64,000 nt of DNA. Source: Bacteroidales bacterium. GTDB lineage: Bacteria; Bacteroidota; Bacteroidia; Bacteroidales; Muribaculaceae. Below the pieces are notes generated by a model. The model was given only the letters and a program-made list of their open reading frames with translations. It ran no database searches and had not been told where the DNA came from. Both the position numbers and the translations under genes were made by a program. Below, piece after piece: positions 46,457-56,615 of the stretch. Each line of letters begins with the position of its first letter. Position 1 is the stretch's first letter. The stretch spans positions 1-64,000 of the forward strand of contig JAAVFI010000069.1 of assembly GCA_014800815.1 (NCBI GenBank), in the 5' to 3' direction.

Positions 46457-47806
46457 ATGAGATTTGTAGAAACCCTTAAAAATATCTGGACTATCCAGGA
46501 GCTCCGCCAGCGACTCCTCATAACCTTCCTTCTGGTATTCATATACCGGTTGGGATGTTATGTGGTGCTCCCCGGCATCTCCCCCTCTGACATCGACGCT
46601 CTTGCTTCGTTTACGAACAAGAGCGGCCTGATGCAGCTTCTGGATATGTTCTCCGGAGGTGCCTTCTCCCAGGCATCTATCTTCGCGCTCGGTATCATGC
46701 CCTATATCACGGCTTCGATCGTGATACAGCTCTGCGGCATGATACTCCCTTCATTCCAGAAGATGCAGCGCGAAGGTGAGAGCGGACGTCAGAAACTCAA
46801 TCAGTACACCCGCTACCTCACTGTGCTTATTCTCTTCCTCCAGGCTCCCGCTTACCTCATCAACCTTCAGGTGCAGGTCAACGGCGCCGCTAACGGAAGC
46901 ACCCTCCAACTCGGTTTCTGGACCGTTGCCTACCTCACCATTATTCTCGCAGCAGGCTCCATGTTCATCATGTGGCTCGGCGAGCGTATCACCGACCGTG
47001 GTATCGGCAACGGTATCTCCTTCATCATTCTCGTGGGTATCATCGCCCGTCTCCCGGGAGCCCTCTACTATGAATTCGTAAGCCGCCTTCCGGGTGCATC
47101 AGGCAGCCAGGGTGGTCTTGTGATGTTCATCGTCGAGATCGTACTCCTCTTCGCTGTTACCGTAGGTGCAGTGCTTCTCGTACAGGGCACCCGCAAGGTG
47201 CCCGTACAGTACGCAAAGCGTATCGTAGGTAACCGTCAGTACGGAGGCGCACGTCAGTATATCCCTCTGAAGGTAAATGCCGCAGGCGTAATGCCTATCA
47301 TCTTCGCGCAGGCCATCATGTTCATCCCCATGACACTTGCAGGTTTCCGCGGAGGCGAGAGCGGCCTTATGCATGCCTTTACCGACATCAATAGCTTCTT
47401 GTACAACTTCATCTTCTTTATCCTCATCGTAGCCTTCACATACTTCTACACAGCTATCACCGTACGCCCCGTACAGATGGCAGACGATATGAAGCGCAAC
47501 AACGGATTCATCCCCGGCGTAAAACCCGGCAAGAAGACTGCAGAATACCTCGACGCTATTATGTCGCGCATCACACTTCCCGGCTCTATCTTCCTGGGCA
47601 TCGTGGCAATTCTTCCCGCCTTCGCCCGCTTCTTCGGCATCAGCCAGAACTTCGCTCAGTTCTTCGGCGGCACATCACTCCTCATCATGGTGGGTGTAGT
47701 GCTCGACACACTGCAGCAGATAGAGTCGCACCTCATGATGCACCACTACGATGGCCTGATGAAGGAGGGTAAGATCAAAGGCCGCACAACAGGCCAGGCT
47801 TATTAA
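46457..47806 (+). CDS. secY: Protein translocase subunit SecY
   Basis: This protein has 449 aa with ten membrane spans, the inner-membrane channel for Sec export. LLITFLLVFIYRLGCYVVLPG (span 1), GGAFSQASIFALGIMPYITASIVIQL (plug and span 2), GVMPIIFAQAI in span 7 and the cytosolic loop with NNGFIPGVKPGKKTAEYLD are diagnostic. It exports the many signal-peptide proteins found in this window. map follows 35 bp later. Confidence 0.99.
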   Translation: MRFVETLKNIWTIQELRQRLLITFLLVFIYRLGCYVVLPGISPSDIDALASFTNKSGLMQLLDMFSGGAFSQASIFALGIMPYITASIVIQLCGMILPSFQKMQREGESGRQKLNQYTRYLTVLILFLQAPAYLINLQVQVNGAANGSTLQLGFWTVAYLTIILAAGSMFIMWLGERITDRGIGNGISFIILVGIIARLPGALYYEFVSRLPGASGSQGGLVMFIVEIVLLFAVTVGAVLLVQGTRKVPVQYAKRIVGNRQYGGARQYIPLKVNAAGVMPIIFAQAIMFIPMTLAGFRGGESGLMHAFTDINSFLYNFIFFILIVAFTYFYTAITVRPVQMADDMKRNNGFIPGVKPGKKTAEYLDAIMSRITLPGSIFLGIVAILPAFARFFGISQNFAQFFGGTSLLIMVGVVLDTLQQIESHLMMHHYDGLMKEGKIKGRTTGQAY

Positions 47807-47841
47807 AGCAATCGACACCAAGTATCATTCGACTTCATTAA

Positions 47842-48624
47842 ATGATTTATCTTAAGACACCGGAAGAAATCGAAACCATGCGCTCAGCCGCTACCCTCGT
47901 GTCAAAGACACTTGCGGAAGTAGGGCGCTGGATCGAACCCGGCGTAACCACACGCAAGCTTGACACCATTGCCCGGGAGTTTATCCTGGACAATGGAGGC
48001 AAGCCCGCCTGCCTCGGTTACGAAGGATTCCCCGGCACACTCTGCATCGAGGTAAACGAAACCGTAGTGCATGGTTTTCCCTCGGACCGTGTTCTTGTCG
48101 ACGGTGACATCGTAGGCATTGATACGGTAGTAGAGAAAGACGGCTTCATGGGCGACTCGTGTTACACATTCGCCGTAGGAACACTTTCTCCCGAAAAAAT
48201 GGCACTCTGCCGCACAACACGCGAATCACTCTACGAAGGCATCAAAGCCGCCAAAATCGGCGCCCGGATAGGAGACATCGCAAACGCCGTACAGAGCTAC
48301 TGCGAGCGTCGCAACTACTCAATAGTACGCGAAATGTGTGGACACGGCATAGGCCGAAGCATGCACGAAGAGCCCAACGTACCCAACTACGGCCGTCGAG
48401 GCATAGGCCCCAGACTCCAGAACGGTATGTGCATCTGCATCGAACCTATGGTAAACATGGGCAGCCGCAACGTAGTGATCGAATCAAACGGCTGGGAATG
48501 TCGCACACGCGACCGCAAGCCCTCCGCTCACTACGAGCACACCCTCGCTATCATAGACGACCGCACCGAGGTGCTCACAACATTCGACTATATCCACGAG
48601 GCAATTACAGATAAATTTATTTAA
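47842..48624 (+). CDS. map: Type I methionine aminopeptidase
   Basis: This protein has 260 aa. It removes the initiator Met from nascent proteins and is a pita-bread fold metalloenzyme. [55 protein letters not shown] (metal Asp), [19 protein letters not shown] (metal His) and [11 protein letters not shown] (metal Glu) are visible. Its position between secY and infA is typical; adk is absent. Confidence 0.98.
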   Translation: MIYLKTPEEIETMRSAATLVSKTLAEVGRWIEPGVTTRKLDTIAREFILDNGGKPACLGYEGFPGTLCIEVNETVVHGFPSDRVLVDGDIVGIDTVVEKDGFMGDSCYTFAVGTLSPEKMALCRTTRESLYEGIKAAKIGARIGDIANAVQSYCERRNYSIVREMCGHGIGRSMHEEPNVPNYGRRGIGPRLQNGMCICIEPMVNMGSRNVVIESNGWECRTRDRKPSAHYEHTLAIIDDRTEVLTTFDYIHEAITDKFI

Positions 48625-48634
48625 ACCACCATCT

Positions 48635-48853
48635 ATGGCAAAACAATCAGCAATCGAACAGGACGGAACCATTATCGAGGCACTGTCGAACGCGATGTTC
48701 CGCGTCGAACTCGAAAACGGTCACGAAATCACCGCCCACATCTCGGGCAAGATGCGCATGCACTACATCCGCATCCTCCCCGGCGACAAGGTGCGAGTGG
48801 AAATGTCGCCCTACGACCTTTCTAAAGGACGGATTGCTTTCCGCTATAAATAA
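48635..48853 (+). CDS. infA: Translation initiation factor IF-1
   Basis: This protein has 72 aa with an OB fold and occupies the A site of the 30S subunit during initiation. [42 protein letters not shown] and [22 protein letters not shown] match the family over the whole length. It lies 10 bp after map. Confidence 0.98.
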   Translation: MAKQSAIEQDGTIIEALSNAMFRVELENGHEITAHISGKMRMHYIRILPGDKVRVEMSPYDLSKGRIAFRYK

Positions 48854-48871
48854 TCGAAAAAACTAAAAGAT

Positions 48872-48988
48872 ATGAAAGTAAGAGCTTCCGTTAAGAAACG
48901 CACTCCGGACAGCAAGATTGTCCGTCGCAAAGGACGTCTGTACGTCATCAACAAAAAGAATCCCAAGTACAAACAACGTCAAGGATAA
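48872..48988 (+). CDS. rpmJ: 50S ribosomal protein L36, zinc-free form
   Basis: This protein has 38 aa, [20 protein letters not shown] then [19 protein letters not shown]36 sequence pattern is clear ([22 protein letters not shown]), but all zinc-binding Cys and the His are replaced, so it is the C-minus form. It lies between infA and rpsM as usual. It is 18 bp after infA. Confidence 0.97.
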   Translation: MKVRASVKKRTPDSKIVRRKGRLYVINKKNPKYKQRQG

Positions 48989-49032
48989 TTCTATTATTTT
49001 TGAAGAAATAATAAGCTGACAGATATAAAAAT

Positions 49033-49413
49033 ATGGCAGTACGTATAGTGGGAGTTGACCTCCCCCAGAACAAAAGAGGTGAAATCGCCTTGACATACAT
49101 CTTCGGCATCGGCCGGAGCGCCGCAAAGTCGATTCTTGAAAAAGCAGGCATCGACGTAAACATCAAAGTTCAGGATTGGACCGACGAACAGGCCGCTAAG
49201 GTTCGTGAAGTAATCGGCTCAGACTATAAAGTAGAAGGCGACCTCCGCAGCGAAATTCAGCTCAACATCAAGCGTCTCATGGACATCGGCTGCTACCGCG
49301 GCATCCGTCACCGTAACGGTCTTCCCGTCCGTGGCCAGAGCACCAAGAATAACGCACGTACCCGCAAGGGCCGCAAGAAAACCGTTGCTAACAAGAAGAA
49401 AGCTACTAAATAA
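49033..49413 (+). CDS. rpsM: 30S ribosomal protein S13
   Basis: This protein has 126 aa, in the 30S head, contacting the P-site t[81 protein letters not shown] are diagnostic. It begins the alpha-type segment. In E. coli S4 represses by binding just before rpsM; the gap here is only 44 nt with no clear structure. Confidence 0.99.
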   Translation: MAVRIVGVDLPQNKRGEIALTYIFGIGRSAAKSILEKAGIDVNIKVQDWTDEQAAKVREVIGSDYKVEGDLRSEIQLNIKRLMDIGCYRGIRHRNGLPVRGQSTKNNARTRKGRKKTVANKKKATK

Positions 49414-49422
49414 TAAATCAAC

Positions 49423-49812
49423 ATGGCAAAAAAAACAGTCGCAGCTAAGAAGCGAAACGTCAAAGTGGGCGCAGAAGGCCAGCTTCACGTTCATTCGTCT
49501 TTCAACAATATCATCGTTTGCCTTGCCAATAGCGAAGGACAGGTTATCTCCTGGTCATCTGCAGGTAAGATGGGCTTCCGCGGTTCTAAAAAGAACACTC
49601 CCTACGCAGCCCAGATGGCAGCACAGGATTGCGCAAAGACCGCTTACGACCTCGGTCTCCGCAAGGTAAAGGCTTATCTCAAAGGTCCCGGTAACGGACG
49701 CGAAAGCGCAGTGCGTACAATCGATGGCGCAGGTATCAAGGTGACAGAAATTATCGACGTTACCCCGCTGCCCCACAACGGTTGCCGTCCTCCCAAACGC
49801 AGAAGAGTATAA
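49423..49812 (+). CDS. rpsK: 30S ribosomal protein S11
   Basis: This protein has 129 aa and lines the mRNA exit on the platform. The basic N-terminus, [46 protein letters not shown] and [23 protein letters not shown] are typical. A 285-nt spacer follows before rpsD. Confidence 0.99.
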   Translation: MAKKTVAAKKRNVKVGAEGQLHVHSSFNNIIVCLANSEGQVISWSSAGKMGFRGSKKNTPYAAQMAAQDCAKTAYDLGLRKVKAYLKGPGNGRESAVRTIDGAGIKVTEIIDVTPLPHNGCRPPKRRRV

Positions 49813-50097
49813 AATCAGTATCGTGGGCCGGCTGCAATCCTTTGCAGCCAATGCCCCCGACCTCTGCTTTCACTTTTAGTAACCATATCTTTTCAACAAA
49901 AGCGGGAGCCTCTTGCGGCAAGCCAGTGCCGCTAACATGAGAGCCTCACATCCCGGCAAGCCTCGCTCAGAGGCAAGCGTGACCAAGGCGAATAGACCAT
50001 ATTTTTATCACCTCTCTATGGTCGCGGCTGCGCCGGCATCATGCCACTCTCCGGAGATTAAAGCCCTCACCGCTCCCGAAAAACTGATTTTACTACA
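49813..50097 (+). promoter_or_regulatory. Long structured spacer between rpsK and rpsD (candidate S4 regulatory RNA)
   Basis: This 285-nt stretch has no convincing gene and no consensus promoter. Hairpins: (A) GGCTGCAA 49830-49837 with TTGCAGCC 49842-49849, 8 pairs, inside GGGC/GCCC. (B) GCGGC 49915-49919 with GCCGC 49928-49932, enclosed by CGGGA 49903-49907 with TCCCG 49951-49955. (C) GCCTC 49960-49964 with GAGGC 49970-49974. (D) GACCATA 49995-50001 with TATGGTC 50017-50023. It is located directly before rpsD, whose product is the alpha-operon repressor in E. coli, so autoregulation is a reasonable inference. Confidence 0.6.
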
Positions 50098-50703
50098 ATG
50101 GCAAGATACACAGGTCCCAAGACCAAAATAGCCCGCAAATTCGGCGAACCCATTTTCGGCGAAGACAAGGTTCTCGCCCGTCGCAACTTCCCCCCGGGCC
50201 AGCACGGTGCAAACAAGCGCCGCAAAACTTCTGAATACGGCGTACAGCTCCGTGAGAAGCAGAAGGCCAAATACACCTACGGCGTACTCGAACGTCAGTT
50301 CCGCAATCTCTTCGAGAAAGCATCTTCGCTCAAGGGTATTACCGGTGAAATCCTCCTTCAGCTCCTCGAAGGCCGTCTCGACAACGTAGTATACCGTCTC
50401 GGTATCGCTCCCACTCGTGCAGCCGCTCGTCAGATTGTTCTTCACAAGCACATCACCGTAAACGGTGCAGTGGTAAACATCCCCTCTTACGCCGTTAAGC
50501 CCGGTGATATCGTAGGCGTTCGCGAACGCAGCAAATCGCTCGAAGTTATCGCCGACTGTCTCGCTGGTTTCAACCACAGCAAGTACCCCTGGATTGAATG
50601 GGACGAAGCTACCAAGAGTGGCAAGTTCCTCCACGTGCCTGCACGCGAAGACATCCCCGAGAACATCAAGGAGCAGCTGATCGTCGAGCTCTACTCTAAG
50701 TAA
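50098..50703 (+). CDS. rpsD: 30S ribosomal protein S4
   Basis: This protein has 201 aa, a primary 16S 5'-domain binder. [62 protein letters not shown], and the S4 RNA-binding domain ([34 protein letters not shown]) are diagnostic. No zinc cysteines at the N-terminus. It follows the long structured spacer and precedes rpoA by 21 bp. Confidence 0.99.
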   Translation: MARYTGPKTKIARKFGEPIFGEDKVLARRNFPPGQHGANKRRKTSEYGVQLREKQKAKYTYGVLERQFRNLFEKASSLKGITGEILLQLLEGRLDNVVYRLGIAPTRAAARQIVLHKHITVNGAVVNIPSYAVKPGDIVGVRERSKSLEVIADCLAGFNHSKYPWIEWDEATKSGKFLHVPAREDIPENIKEQLIVELYSK

Positions 50704-50724
50704 TAAATCCTAATCAACAGATCC

Positions 50725-51717
50725 ATGGCTATATTAGCATTCCAAAAACCTGAAGAGGTAGTTATGGTAGAAGCCAGCAACTTCTACGGCAAATTCGAAT
50801 TCAAGCCTTTGGAACCCGGCTATGGCATCACCGTAGGCAACGCACTCCGTCGTGTACTCCTGTCCTCACTCGAAGGATATGCGATTTCGTCGATCAAAAT
50901 CGACGGCGTTAAGAACGAATTCGATGCCGTGCCCGGCGTTAAGGAAGATGTAACAAACATCATCCTTAACCTCAAGCAGGTCGACCTTAAGCAGAAGGTC
51001 GAAGATACCGAATTTGAACGCTGCACCATTACCGTTTCAGGCAAAGAAGTGTTCACAGCCGGCGACATCGCCAACGCCCTCACAGGCTTCGAGGTAATGA
51101 ACCCCGAACTGGTGATCTGTCATTTGGATCCCGACGCAAGTTTCACTATCGTACTGACCGTTAACAAAGGACGTGGTTGGGTACCCGCTGAGGAGAACGT
51201 TACTCCCCAGGATGATATCAATACTATTGCTATCGACTCAATCTACACCCCGATTAAGAACGTCAAATACACCGTCGAAAACTACCGCGTAGACCAGAAA
51301 ACCGACTACGACAAACTTACCCTCGAAATCAGCACCAACGGCTCAATCCTCCCCAAGGACGCCGTCAAGGAAGCCGCTAAGATACTTATCTACCACTTCA
51401 TGCTCTTCTCCGACGAGAAGATCACTCTCGAAACTTCCGAGCCCGATCCCGGCGAAGAATTCGATGAAGAAGTACTCCACATGCGTCAGCTTCTCAAGTC
51501 GAAGCTCGTCGACATGCAGCTTTCGGTGCGTGCTCTCAACTGCTTAAAGAGCGCCGAGGTGGAAACTCTCGCCGAACTCGTGGTATTCAACAAGACCGAT
51601 CTGCTCAAGTTCCGCAACTTCGGCAAAAAGTCTCTCGTCGAACTCGAAAGCCTCCTTACGAGCCTCAACCTTTCGTTCGGCATGGACATATCCAAATACA
51701 AACTTGATAAAGAATAA
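50725..51717 (+). CDS. rpoA: RNA polymerase alpha subunit
   Basis: This protein has 330 aa. Its N-terminal domain dimerises and assembles the polymerase ([32 protein letters not shown]). An acidic linker ([15 protein letters not shown]) joins it to the C-terminal domain with [44 protein letters not shown], the helix-hairpin-helix contacting activators and DNA. Length is normal. rplQ starts 6 bp later. Confidence 0.99.
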   Translation: MAILAFQKPEEVVMVEASNFYGKFEFKPLEPGYGITVGNALRRVLLSSLEGYAISSIKIDGVKNEFDAVPGVKEDVTNIILNLKQVDLKQKVEDTEFERCTITVSGKEVFTAGDIANALTGFEVMNPELVICHLDPDASFTIVLTVNKGRGWVPAEENVTPQDDINTIAIDSIYTPIKNVKYTVENYRVDQKTDYDKLTLEISTNGSILPKDAVKEAAKILIYHFMLFSDEKITLETSEPDPGEEFDEEVLHMRQLLKSKLVDMQLSVRALNCLKSAEVETLAELVVFNKTDLLKFRNFGKKSLVELESLLTSLNLSFGMDISKYKLDKE

Positions 51718-51723
51718 TCACCG

Positions 51724-52221
51724 ATGAGACACAATAAAAAATTCAATCACCTCGGCCGCAAGACTGCTCACCGCGCGTCTCTGCTCGCCAACATGACGGT
51801 GTCGCTCATCTTCCACAAGCGCATCAACACCACCCTCGCAAAGGCTAAAGCGCTGCGCGTATATGCCGAGCCCCTGATCAACCGCGCTAAGGAGGACACT
51901 ATGGCTAACCGCCGCCTCGTTTTCAGCTATCTCCAGAACAAGGAAGCTGTCAAGATCCTCTTCCAGGAAATCGCTGAAAAGATTGCTAACCGCCCCGGTG
52001 GCTACACCCGTATCCTCAAGACCGGTTACCGTCTCGGCGACAACGCCCAGACCTGCTTTATCGAACTCGTGGACTACAACGAAGCTATGCTCAAAGACAA
52101 CAAGGAAGCTAAGGCCAAGACACGCCGCAGCCGCCGTGGCAACAAGAGCGCAGCTCCCGCCGTTGAAAACCCCGTAGCCGAAGCTGCTGCTCAGGAACCC
52201 GAACTCCCCGCAGCTGAATAA
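51724..52221 (+). CDS. rplQ: 50S ribosomal protein L17 with Ala-rich tail
   Basis: This protein has 165 aa. The core [70 protein letters not shown] is the full L17. The last ~40 residues ([27 protein letters not shown]) form a low-complexity Ala/Glu/Pro tail beyond the core, often seen in Bacteroidota. It is the last superoperon gene; a terminator lies 21 bp downstream. Confidence 0.98.
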   Translation: MRHNKKFNHLGRKTAHRASLLANMTVSLIFHKRINTTLAKAKALRVYAEPLINRAKEDTMANRRLVFSYLQNKEAVKILFQEIAEKIANRPGGYTRILKTGYRLGDNAQTCFIELVDYNEAMLKDNKEAKAKTRRSRRGNKSAAPAVENPVAEAAAQEPELPAAE

Positions 52222-52242
52222 TCGACTTCGATACATATCTAT

Positions 52243-52274
52243 ACAAAGCCTGCTCCTCACGGGGCAGGCTTTGT
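52243..52274 (+). terminator. Terminator of the ribosomal superoperon
   Basis: ACAAAGCCTGC (52243-52253) pairs perfectly with GCAGGCTTTGT (52264-52274), 11 bp with a 10-base loop. The downstream U-tract is short, so the end may be bidirectional or leaky toward the next genes. Confidence 0.75.
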
Positions 52275-52297
52275 CGCACAAATACCCCCATAAAAAC

Positions 52298-52648
52298 ATG
52301 AACACCAACATACCCGACTGGGCCTTCCGCATGAACTGCGCCGTAACAGTCGTCGACGCCAACTGCACAATCATATACATGAACGAGCGCGCACGCGAAA
52401 CCTTCGCCGCACGCGGAGGAGCCGACCTCATCGGTCACAACCTCATGGACTATCACAACGAACGCTCACGCGGCATCATCCGGCGACTCCTCGACGAAGG
52501 CAGCTCCAACGCCTACACAATCGAAAAAGGAGGCCTCCATAAAATGATATACCAGACCGCCTGGCGCGACGGCAGCGGAGCCGTAGCAGGCCTCGTAGAG
52601 ATATCCATGGTCATCCCAGCCGACATGCCACACTATATCCGAAACTGA
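52298..52648 (+). CDS. Stand-alone PAS-domain protein
   Basis: This protein has 116 aa. ATG 52298 was chosen over a TTG nine codons upstream that lies in the terminator stem. NCAVTVVDANCTIIYMNERARETFAARGG, then GHNLMDYHNERSR and IYQTAWRDGSGAVAGLVEIS, fit a single PAS fold with no output domain. It may sense a small ligand or redox state and act on a partner, but no cofactor residue is evident. It overlaps pgeF by one base (TGATG), so the two are translationally coupled. Confidence 0.8.
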   Translation: MNTNIPDWAFRMNCAVTVVDANCTIIYMNERARETFAARGGADLIGHNLMDYHNERSRGIIRRLLDEGSSNAYTIEKGGLHKMIYQTAWRDGSGAVAGLVEISMVIPADMPHYIRN

Positions 52649-53265
52649 TGCCCGACCTCACAATCTTCAGCGACGTGCCCGGCATACACGCCGGCATCGC
52701 GCCCGATGCCCGTCAAGTCGAAGACTCGGTACTACTCCCCGTGCAGACCCACACCTGCCGCGTAGCCGTCGTCCCCGACACCACCGACCTCACCGACACC
52801 GACGGCATCATCACCCTTCAGCGCGGCCTCCGCATAGGCGTCCGAATCGCCGACTGTGTCCCCGTCTTGCTCTACGCCCCCGACATCCGCGCCGTAGCCG
52901 CCGTCCATGCCGGCTGGAAAGGCACCCTTGGCGGCATCACCACCGAAGCCATCGAGAAGATGAAAAGCCTCGGAGCTGCTCCCGACAAAATTCAGGTAGC
53001 CTTCGGCCCGAGTATCTGCGGCGACTGCTACGAAGTATCGCCCGAACTTGCCGACACCTTCCGCGCCGCAGGATTCACCGACTGCATAATAGGCACCCGC
53101 AACGTCGACCTCGAAGCCGTCAACAGCACCCGCCTCATCCAAGCCGGCCTCCACCCCTCCAACATCCGCCCCCGGCCCTGCTGCACCTTCGAGACCCCCG
53201 CCCTCCCCTCGTGGCGCCGCCAACCCACCCCTCAGCGCCTCGTCACGTGGATCGAACTCTTATAG
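52648..53265 (+). CDS. pgeF: YfiH/PgeF-type multicopper-oxidase-like protein (peptidoglycan editing factor)
   Basis: This protein has 205 aa, shorter than E. coli YfiH (243). PVQTHTCRV, VRIADCVPVLLYAPD, AVHAGWKGTLGGI, FGPSICGDCYEV and the C-terminal CCTFE and WRR positions follow the laccase-domain family. The metal-binding Cys and His positions (ADC, HAGW, GPSICG) are present. In E. coli the protein corrects L-Ser misincorporated into peptidoglycan precursors; in others it has purine nucleoside phosphorylase activity (FAMIN-like). The exact activity here is inference. Very GC-rich near the end. Confidence 0.9.
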   Translation: MPDLTIFSDVPGIHAGIAPDARQVEDSVLLPVQTHTCRVAVVPDTTDLTDTDGIITLQRGLRIGVRIADCVPVLLYAPDIRAVAAVHAGWKGTLGGITTEAIEKMKSLGAAPDKIQVAFGPSICGDCYEVSPELADTFRAAGFTDCIIGTRNVDLEAVNSTRLIQAGLHPSNIRPRPCCTFETPALPSWRRQPTPQRLVTWIELL

Positions 53266-53275
53266 TTCCGTCGTC

Positions 53276-53306
53276 CTTGCCGATTGATGAAATTTTCGTA
53301 GCTTTG
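53276..53306 (+). promoter_or_regulatory. Promoter of the YitT-family gene
   Basis: CTTG (53276-53279, one mismatch to TTTG), 19 nt, then TAGCTTTG (53299-53306). Leader about 15 nt before ATG 53325. Confidence 0.65.
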
Positions 53307-53324
53307 CACCACAATCACATCGCC

Positions 53325-54263
53325 ATGCAACTGCCTGATATCATCAACCGCTCGCGGGCCGACCTGCTCGATTACATCTTCATCGTGCTCGGTATGGCTC
53401 TTTATGCCATAGGATTCACCGTCTTCATACTCCCGCACGACATTGTCGTGGGAGGAATGGCCGGCTTCGGTACACTCGTCTACTTCGCGAGTGGCGAACG
53501 CATCCCCGTTGCCGTCACCATGTATGTGGTCAATATCCTCATGCTCGTGTGCTGGCACCGCGTGCTCGGGCGCAAGTTCGTGATAGGTACAGTCTTCGGC
53601 GCATCTGTCCTTTCGCTTATGATAGGCTCGATAGAGCAGTACTTCACATCGCATGCACCCGTAGTCACCGACATGACCATGAGCGTGATACTCGGGGCCG
53701 TGCTGTGCGGTTGTGGCATTGGCCTGTACTATGCGCATAAAGGGTCGGCCGGAGGCACCGACATTGTGGCTGCGGTATTCGAGAAAAAATCCAATATGAG
53801 CATCGGACGCACCATGATGGTCATAGACATGACTATCGTTGCCTGCTCGTTCTTCCTCCCCTTCGACGGCGATATGGATGCCCGCATTCAGAGCCGCGTA
53901 CAGACTATCGTCTACGGCCTCGTGTCGATAGTGATATACTCCTTCCTGGCAAACTATATAGTGAATGCCGACAAGCAGACCATCCAGTTCCTGATTCTAT
54001 CGCCCCGCTGGCATGAAATTGCCGACAACATCACCCACCGTTCCGGCCGAGGAGTGACAACCTTCGACGGCCGCGGATTCTGGACCGGCGAGGAGCGCAC
54101 CATGCTCGTGGTGTGGTGCCGACAGTACGATGCCGACCGCATCTACGATATCGTGCGCGAAATCGACGAAGGCGCCTACATCATCCAGTCGGAAGCACGA
54201 AGCGTGTACGGCAACGGCTTCGACCCCCTGAGCCACAAAAGGCGCAAGAAAAACTTATCCTAA
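53325..54263 (+). CDS. YitT family membrane protein (DUF161-DUF2179)
   Basis: This protein has 312 aa. ATG 53325 was chosen because it follows the promoter; the in-frame upstream extension overlaps pgeF. Five to six membrane spans (IFIVLGMALYAIGFTVFILP, GTVFGASVLSLMIGS, SVILGAVLCGCGIGLYYAHKGSAGGTDI) are followed by a cytosolic DUF2179 domain (about 215-300, GRGVTTFDGRGFWTGEERTML, IVREIDEGAYIIQSEARSVYG). The family may transport metabolites; substrate unknown. Its last nine bases overlap the convergent ZIP gene. Confidence 0.88.
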   Translation: MQLPDIINRSRADLLDYIFIVLGMALYAIGFTVFILPHDIVVGGMAGFGTLVYFASGERIPVAVTMYVVNILMLVCWHRVLGRKFVIGTVFGASVLSLMIGSIEQYFTSHAPVVTDMTMSVILGAVLCGCGIGLYYAHKGSAGGTDIVAAVFEKKSNMSIGRTMMVIDMTIVACSFFLPFDGDMDARIQSRVQTIVYGLVSIVIYSFLANYIVNADKQTIQFLILSPRWHEIADNITHRSGRGVTTFDGRGFWTGEERTMLVVWCRQYDADRIYDIVREIDEGAYIIQSEARSVYGNGFDPLSHKRRKKNLS

Positions 54264-55034
54264 AAGAACATCGAGCGACATCATGAGCATGAACCCCACG
54301 GCAAAACCTATCGTGCCCATGTTGGAGTGCCGGCCTTCCTGCGTCTCGGGTATAAGTTCCTCAACCACCACATACATCATAGAGCCGGCGGCAAACGCCA
54401 GAAGGTAGGGCAGTACGGGCACAATCACCGAAGCAAGGAGTATTGTGAGAACGGCGAAGACAGGTTCGACCACTCCGCTCAGAGTGCCCATGAGAAACGA
54501 TTTCTTCCGCGAGTTTCCAGCACTGCGCAGTGGCATCGACACAATTGCCCCCTCGGGGAAATTCTGTATGGCTATGCCTATCGACAGCGCCACAGCTCCC
54601 GCCATCGACATATACGAATTGTGCTCCAGAGCTCCTGCGAGCGATACCCCGATAGCCATGCCCTCGGGGATATTGTGGAGCGTGACCGCAAAGACCAGTT
54701 TGGCCGTCTTCGACAGGTGCGATTTCGGCCCCTCGCTCTGACTGCTGTCAATATGCTGGTGCGGAATGATAGTGTCGAGCAGCAGCAGGAACAGTATACC
54801 CGCCGAGAACCCCACGATAGCCGGAAGGACGCTATGCACGCCCTCCTTCCCGCTCATCTCTATCGACGGGATAAGGAGCGACCACACCGAAGCCGCAACC
54901 ATTACGCCTGCGGCAAACCCCGTAAGAGTCTTCTGCAGCAAGCCGTCGATGCTGTCCTTCATCAGAAAGACGCAGGCTGCGCCCAGTGTAGTGCCGGCAA
55001 AGGGCAGCAGCAATCCTACCAACAATCCGTCCAT
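54255..55034 (-). CDS. ZIP family metal transporter (zinc/GufA type)
   Basis: This protein has 259 aa. ATG 55032-55034 is preferred to a TTG four codons upstream. Eight membrane spans are expected. The metal-binding helices carry AVTLHNIPEGMAIGVSLAG and IGIAIQNFPEGAIVSMPLR, the paired H-N-x-P-E-G motifs of ZIP proteins, and a His-rich loop (IPHQHID) lies between. It probably imports zinc or other divalent metals across the inner membrane. It starts 4 bp after msrAB, so it is likely in the same transcript. Confidence 0.93.
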   Translation of the reverse strand: MDGLLVGLLLPFAGTTLGAACVFLMKDSIDGLLQKTLTGFAAGVMVAASVWSLLIPSIEMSGKEGVHSVLPAIVGFSAGILFLLLLDTIIPHQHIDSSQSEGPKSHLSKTAKLVFAVTLHNIPEGMAIGVSLAGALEHNSYMSMAGAVALSIGIAIQNFPEGAIVSMPLRSAGNSRKKSFLMGTLSGVVEPVFAVLTILLASVIVPVLPYLLAFAAGSMMYVVVEELIPETQEGRHSNMGTIGFAVGFMLMMSLDVLLG

Positions 55035-55038
55035 ACCT

Positions 55039-55986
<948 letters not shown>

Positions 55987-55992
55987 AATAGG

Positions 55993-56000
55993 CAAAATTA
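55993..56000 (-). promoter_or_regulatory. -7 box of msrAB
   Basis: TAATTTTG on the minus strand; no TTTG at the right spacing. The start codon is 6 bp downstream, so a near-leaderless transcript would result. Confidence 0.4.
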
Positions 56001-56136
56001 TAGAATCTAAATTAAAACGTCTACATATTCCCTTCTGTTTTTTTATCGCGAGATTAAAAAATGCTCAGGCCGTGTAGTTTTCTTGGCAGACCTTGCGTCT
56101 TATATAGTGTTGAAGAATTTGAAACAGTCTACCTTG

Positions 56137-56613
56137 ATGAATAAAACGGAAATACAGAAACGGTTTGAACGACTTATATCGGAGCATAAGGCCACCATAT
56201 ACTCTGTGTGCTATATGTTTGCCGACAATACGGCCGACACGGAGGATCTCTTCCAGGATGTGCTTATAAATCTCTGGCAGGGCTTCGAAAGCTTCAGGGG
56301 CGGCTGCTCCGAGAGGTCGTGGGTATATCGTGTAAGTCTGAATGCGTGCATATCTTACCGACGCAAGAAGAAAAAACATAGCATGGCACACCTCGACATC
56401 GTACCTGAAATGTTCGATGATGCCACGACGGAAGGGCGGCAGAACCTCATGTTGCACCGCCGTATAACAAGACTTGAGAAATTTGACCGGGCCATAGTGC
56501 TGCTGTGGCTCGAAGATATGTCGTACGACGAAATCGGAGCTATCGTTGGCCTTACGCCGAAAGCAGTGGGAGTACGGCTTGTGAGAATTAAAGAAAAACT
56601 AAAATCACTTTGA
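56137..56613 (+). CDS. ECF sigma-70 family RNA polymerase sigma factor
   Basis: This protein has 158 aa. ATG 56137 was preferred to a TTG at 56083. Region 2 (about 10-80: ADTEDLFQDVLINLWQGFESF, SWVYRVSLNACISYRRKK) binds the -10 element and core polymerase. Region 4 (about 105-158: FDRAIVLLWLEDMSYDEIGAIVGLTPKAVGVRLVRIKEKL) binds the -35 region. It is not of the SusCD-linked FecI type by context, as no anti-sigma/SusC genes follow. A small membrane protein starts 2 bp later and may control it. Confidence 0.93.
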   Translation: MNKTEIQKRFERLISEHKATIYSVCYMFADNTADTEDLFQDVLINLWQGFESFRGGCSERSWVYRVSLNACISYRRKKKKHSMAHLDIVPEMFDDATTEGRQNLMLHRRITRLEKFDRAIVLLWLEDMSYDEIGAIVGLTPKAVGVRLVRIKEKLKSL

Positions 56614-56615
56614 AA

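Noticed and set aside
49913-50131. Possible 72-codon gene in the rpsK-rpsD spacer
   Set aside because: It runs into rpsD in another frame, has no family resemblance, and its region is better explained by RNA hairpins.
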